A program made the translations under genes and the position numbers. Below the pieces are notes generated by a model. The model saw nothing but the letters and a program-made list of their open reading frames with translations. It ran no database searches and was not told where the DNA came from. This document shows positions 63,478 to 64,000 of a stretch of DNA of 64,000 nt, in pieces; the stretch's first letter is position 1, and each line of letters starts with the position of its first letter. Source of the stretch: Paenibacillus tengchongensis (lineage in GTDB: Bacteria; Bacillota; Bacilli; Paenibacillales; Paenibacillaceae); NCBI RefSeq assembly GCF_008973665.1, contig NZ_WACP01000005.1, positions 310,001-374,000 on the forward strand, written 5' to 3'.

Positions 63478-64000
63478 TTATTTCACAAGCACAGATTTAC
63501 GGGCGACGAGGGTAGGCGGGATGTACATACGCAGCATTTCCCTGCAAGGACCTTTCTGAGATAGCAGCAGACTGGCGGCGGCCTCGCACATCTGCTCTTT
63601 CTCTACCCGCATGGTGGTCATAGCCAGTCCGCTCTCTTCCTCGTAATGAAGATCGTCAAAGCCGACGACGGAGATATCCTCCGGCACGCTCAGTCCGCGC
63701 TTGCGCAGCTGCCTTGCCAGGAGATACGCAATCCGGTCGTTGCCGCAGAAGAACGCCGAAGGATATTCATCTGCAGCATTCAGGTAAGCCTCAATCTCCT
63801 GTTCCGTTTGCCGGAAGCCGGCGGAATACGTCAGCACCTGCTTCATTTCAAGCTCACAGCCCGCTTCCTGCATGGCCCGCCAGTAACCGAGCCAGCGTTC
63901 CTCATGGCTGGTCGTCAGGTTGGCCGGGCCGATAAAGCCGATGCTCCGGTGGCCGGACCGGAGCAGCATCGACACCGCTTCATAGGCCCCTTCCATATTG
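63478..64000 (-). CDS. LacI-family regulator, N-terminus beyond window
   Basis: The C-terminal 173 or so residues of a LacI-type regulator; the frame is open to the right edge, so the HTH lies outside. Sensor-domain signatures are clear: GHRSIGFIGPANLTTSHEER, FFCGNDRIAYLLARQLRKRG, SVPEDISVVGFDDLHYEEES, LTTMRVEKEQMCEAAASLLL (with minor differences) and the end TLVARKSVLVK. Two sugar regulators side by side suggest that another carbohydrate locus continues to the right. Ligand unknown. Confidence 0.9.
   Translation of the reverse strand, partial: NMEGAYEAVSMLLRSGHRSIGFIGPANLTTSHEERWLGYWRAMQEAGCELEMKQVLTYSAGFRQTEQEIEAYLNAADEYPSAFFCGNDRIAYLLARQLRKRGLSVPEDISVVGFDDLHYEEESGLAMTTMRVEKEQMCEAAASLLLSQKGPCREMLRMYIPPTLVARKSVLVK

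Overview
The window looks like chromosomal DNA of a Paenibacillus-type Firmicute. Base composition is above 50% GC by eye. Nearly every gene has a strong AGGAGG-type ribosome binding site, and GTG or TTG starts are common. The gene families are those of soil Bacillales: YteR/YesW-like pectin enzymes, AraC, LysR, DeoR, LacI and GntR one-component regulators, YwqG, a YfmS-like soluble chemoreceptor and a YloB-like calcium pump. No rRNA, tRNA, CRISPR array, insertion sequence or prophage was recognised.

Layout. 1-5.3 kb: an OmpR-type response regulator (cut by the window edge) divergent from an ABC ATPase-FtsX permease fusion, then an AraC-EamA exporter pair. 5.3-15.8 kb: a soluble chemoreceptor, a large GH2 glycosidase, a phosphotransferase, a lipoprotein, an SDR/LysR divergent pair and an AraC/GH105 divergent pair. 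15.8-18.1 kb: an AT-richer patch with a frameshifted YmaF-like gene, two unrecognised genes and an acyltransferase remnant. 18.1-25 kb: CPBP protease, YwqG, a membrane serine hydrolase, an ECF sigma/anti-sigma pair, a dead YCII-type gene and a small HTH plus PD-(D/E)XK-like module. 25.4-40.4 kb: a rhamnogalacturonan block with a 2130-residue PL11 lyase carrying two CE12 esterase domains, an ArsR-type regulator with GH51 arabinofuranosidase, an esterase, and GH78 rhamnosidase with AraC. 40.4-46.3 kb: a GntR-ABC operon, a kinase-like protein, GNAT, rhamnose mutarotase/DeoR and a GT14-like glycosyltransferase. 46.4-64 kb: two GH38 alpha-mannosidases, LacI, a P-type calcium ATPase, a sugar ABC transporter, a GH125 exo-mannosidase and GntR-LacI/LacI regulators.

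How it works together (inference). Two glycan programmes dominate. One attacks rhamnogalacturonan I and its side chains: PL11/CE12 is secreted, while GH105, GH78, GH51, GH2 and RhaM carry no visible signal peptide and would act inside the cell. The other imports and trims alpha-mannosides, probably fungal mannan or high-mannose N-glycan pieces (SBP, MalF, MalG, GH38, GH125). Most enzymes sit beside a dedicated regulator, and several candidate operators can be read directly.

The least ordinary feature is a 183-bp palindromic repeat family. Three diverged copies (about 25.1, 34.9 and 54.4 kb) each carry four 22-nt boxes in the order forward, forward, inverted, inverted. All three lie in tail-to-tail (convergent) intergenic gaps, the three longest such gaps in the window.
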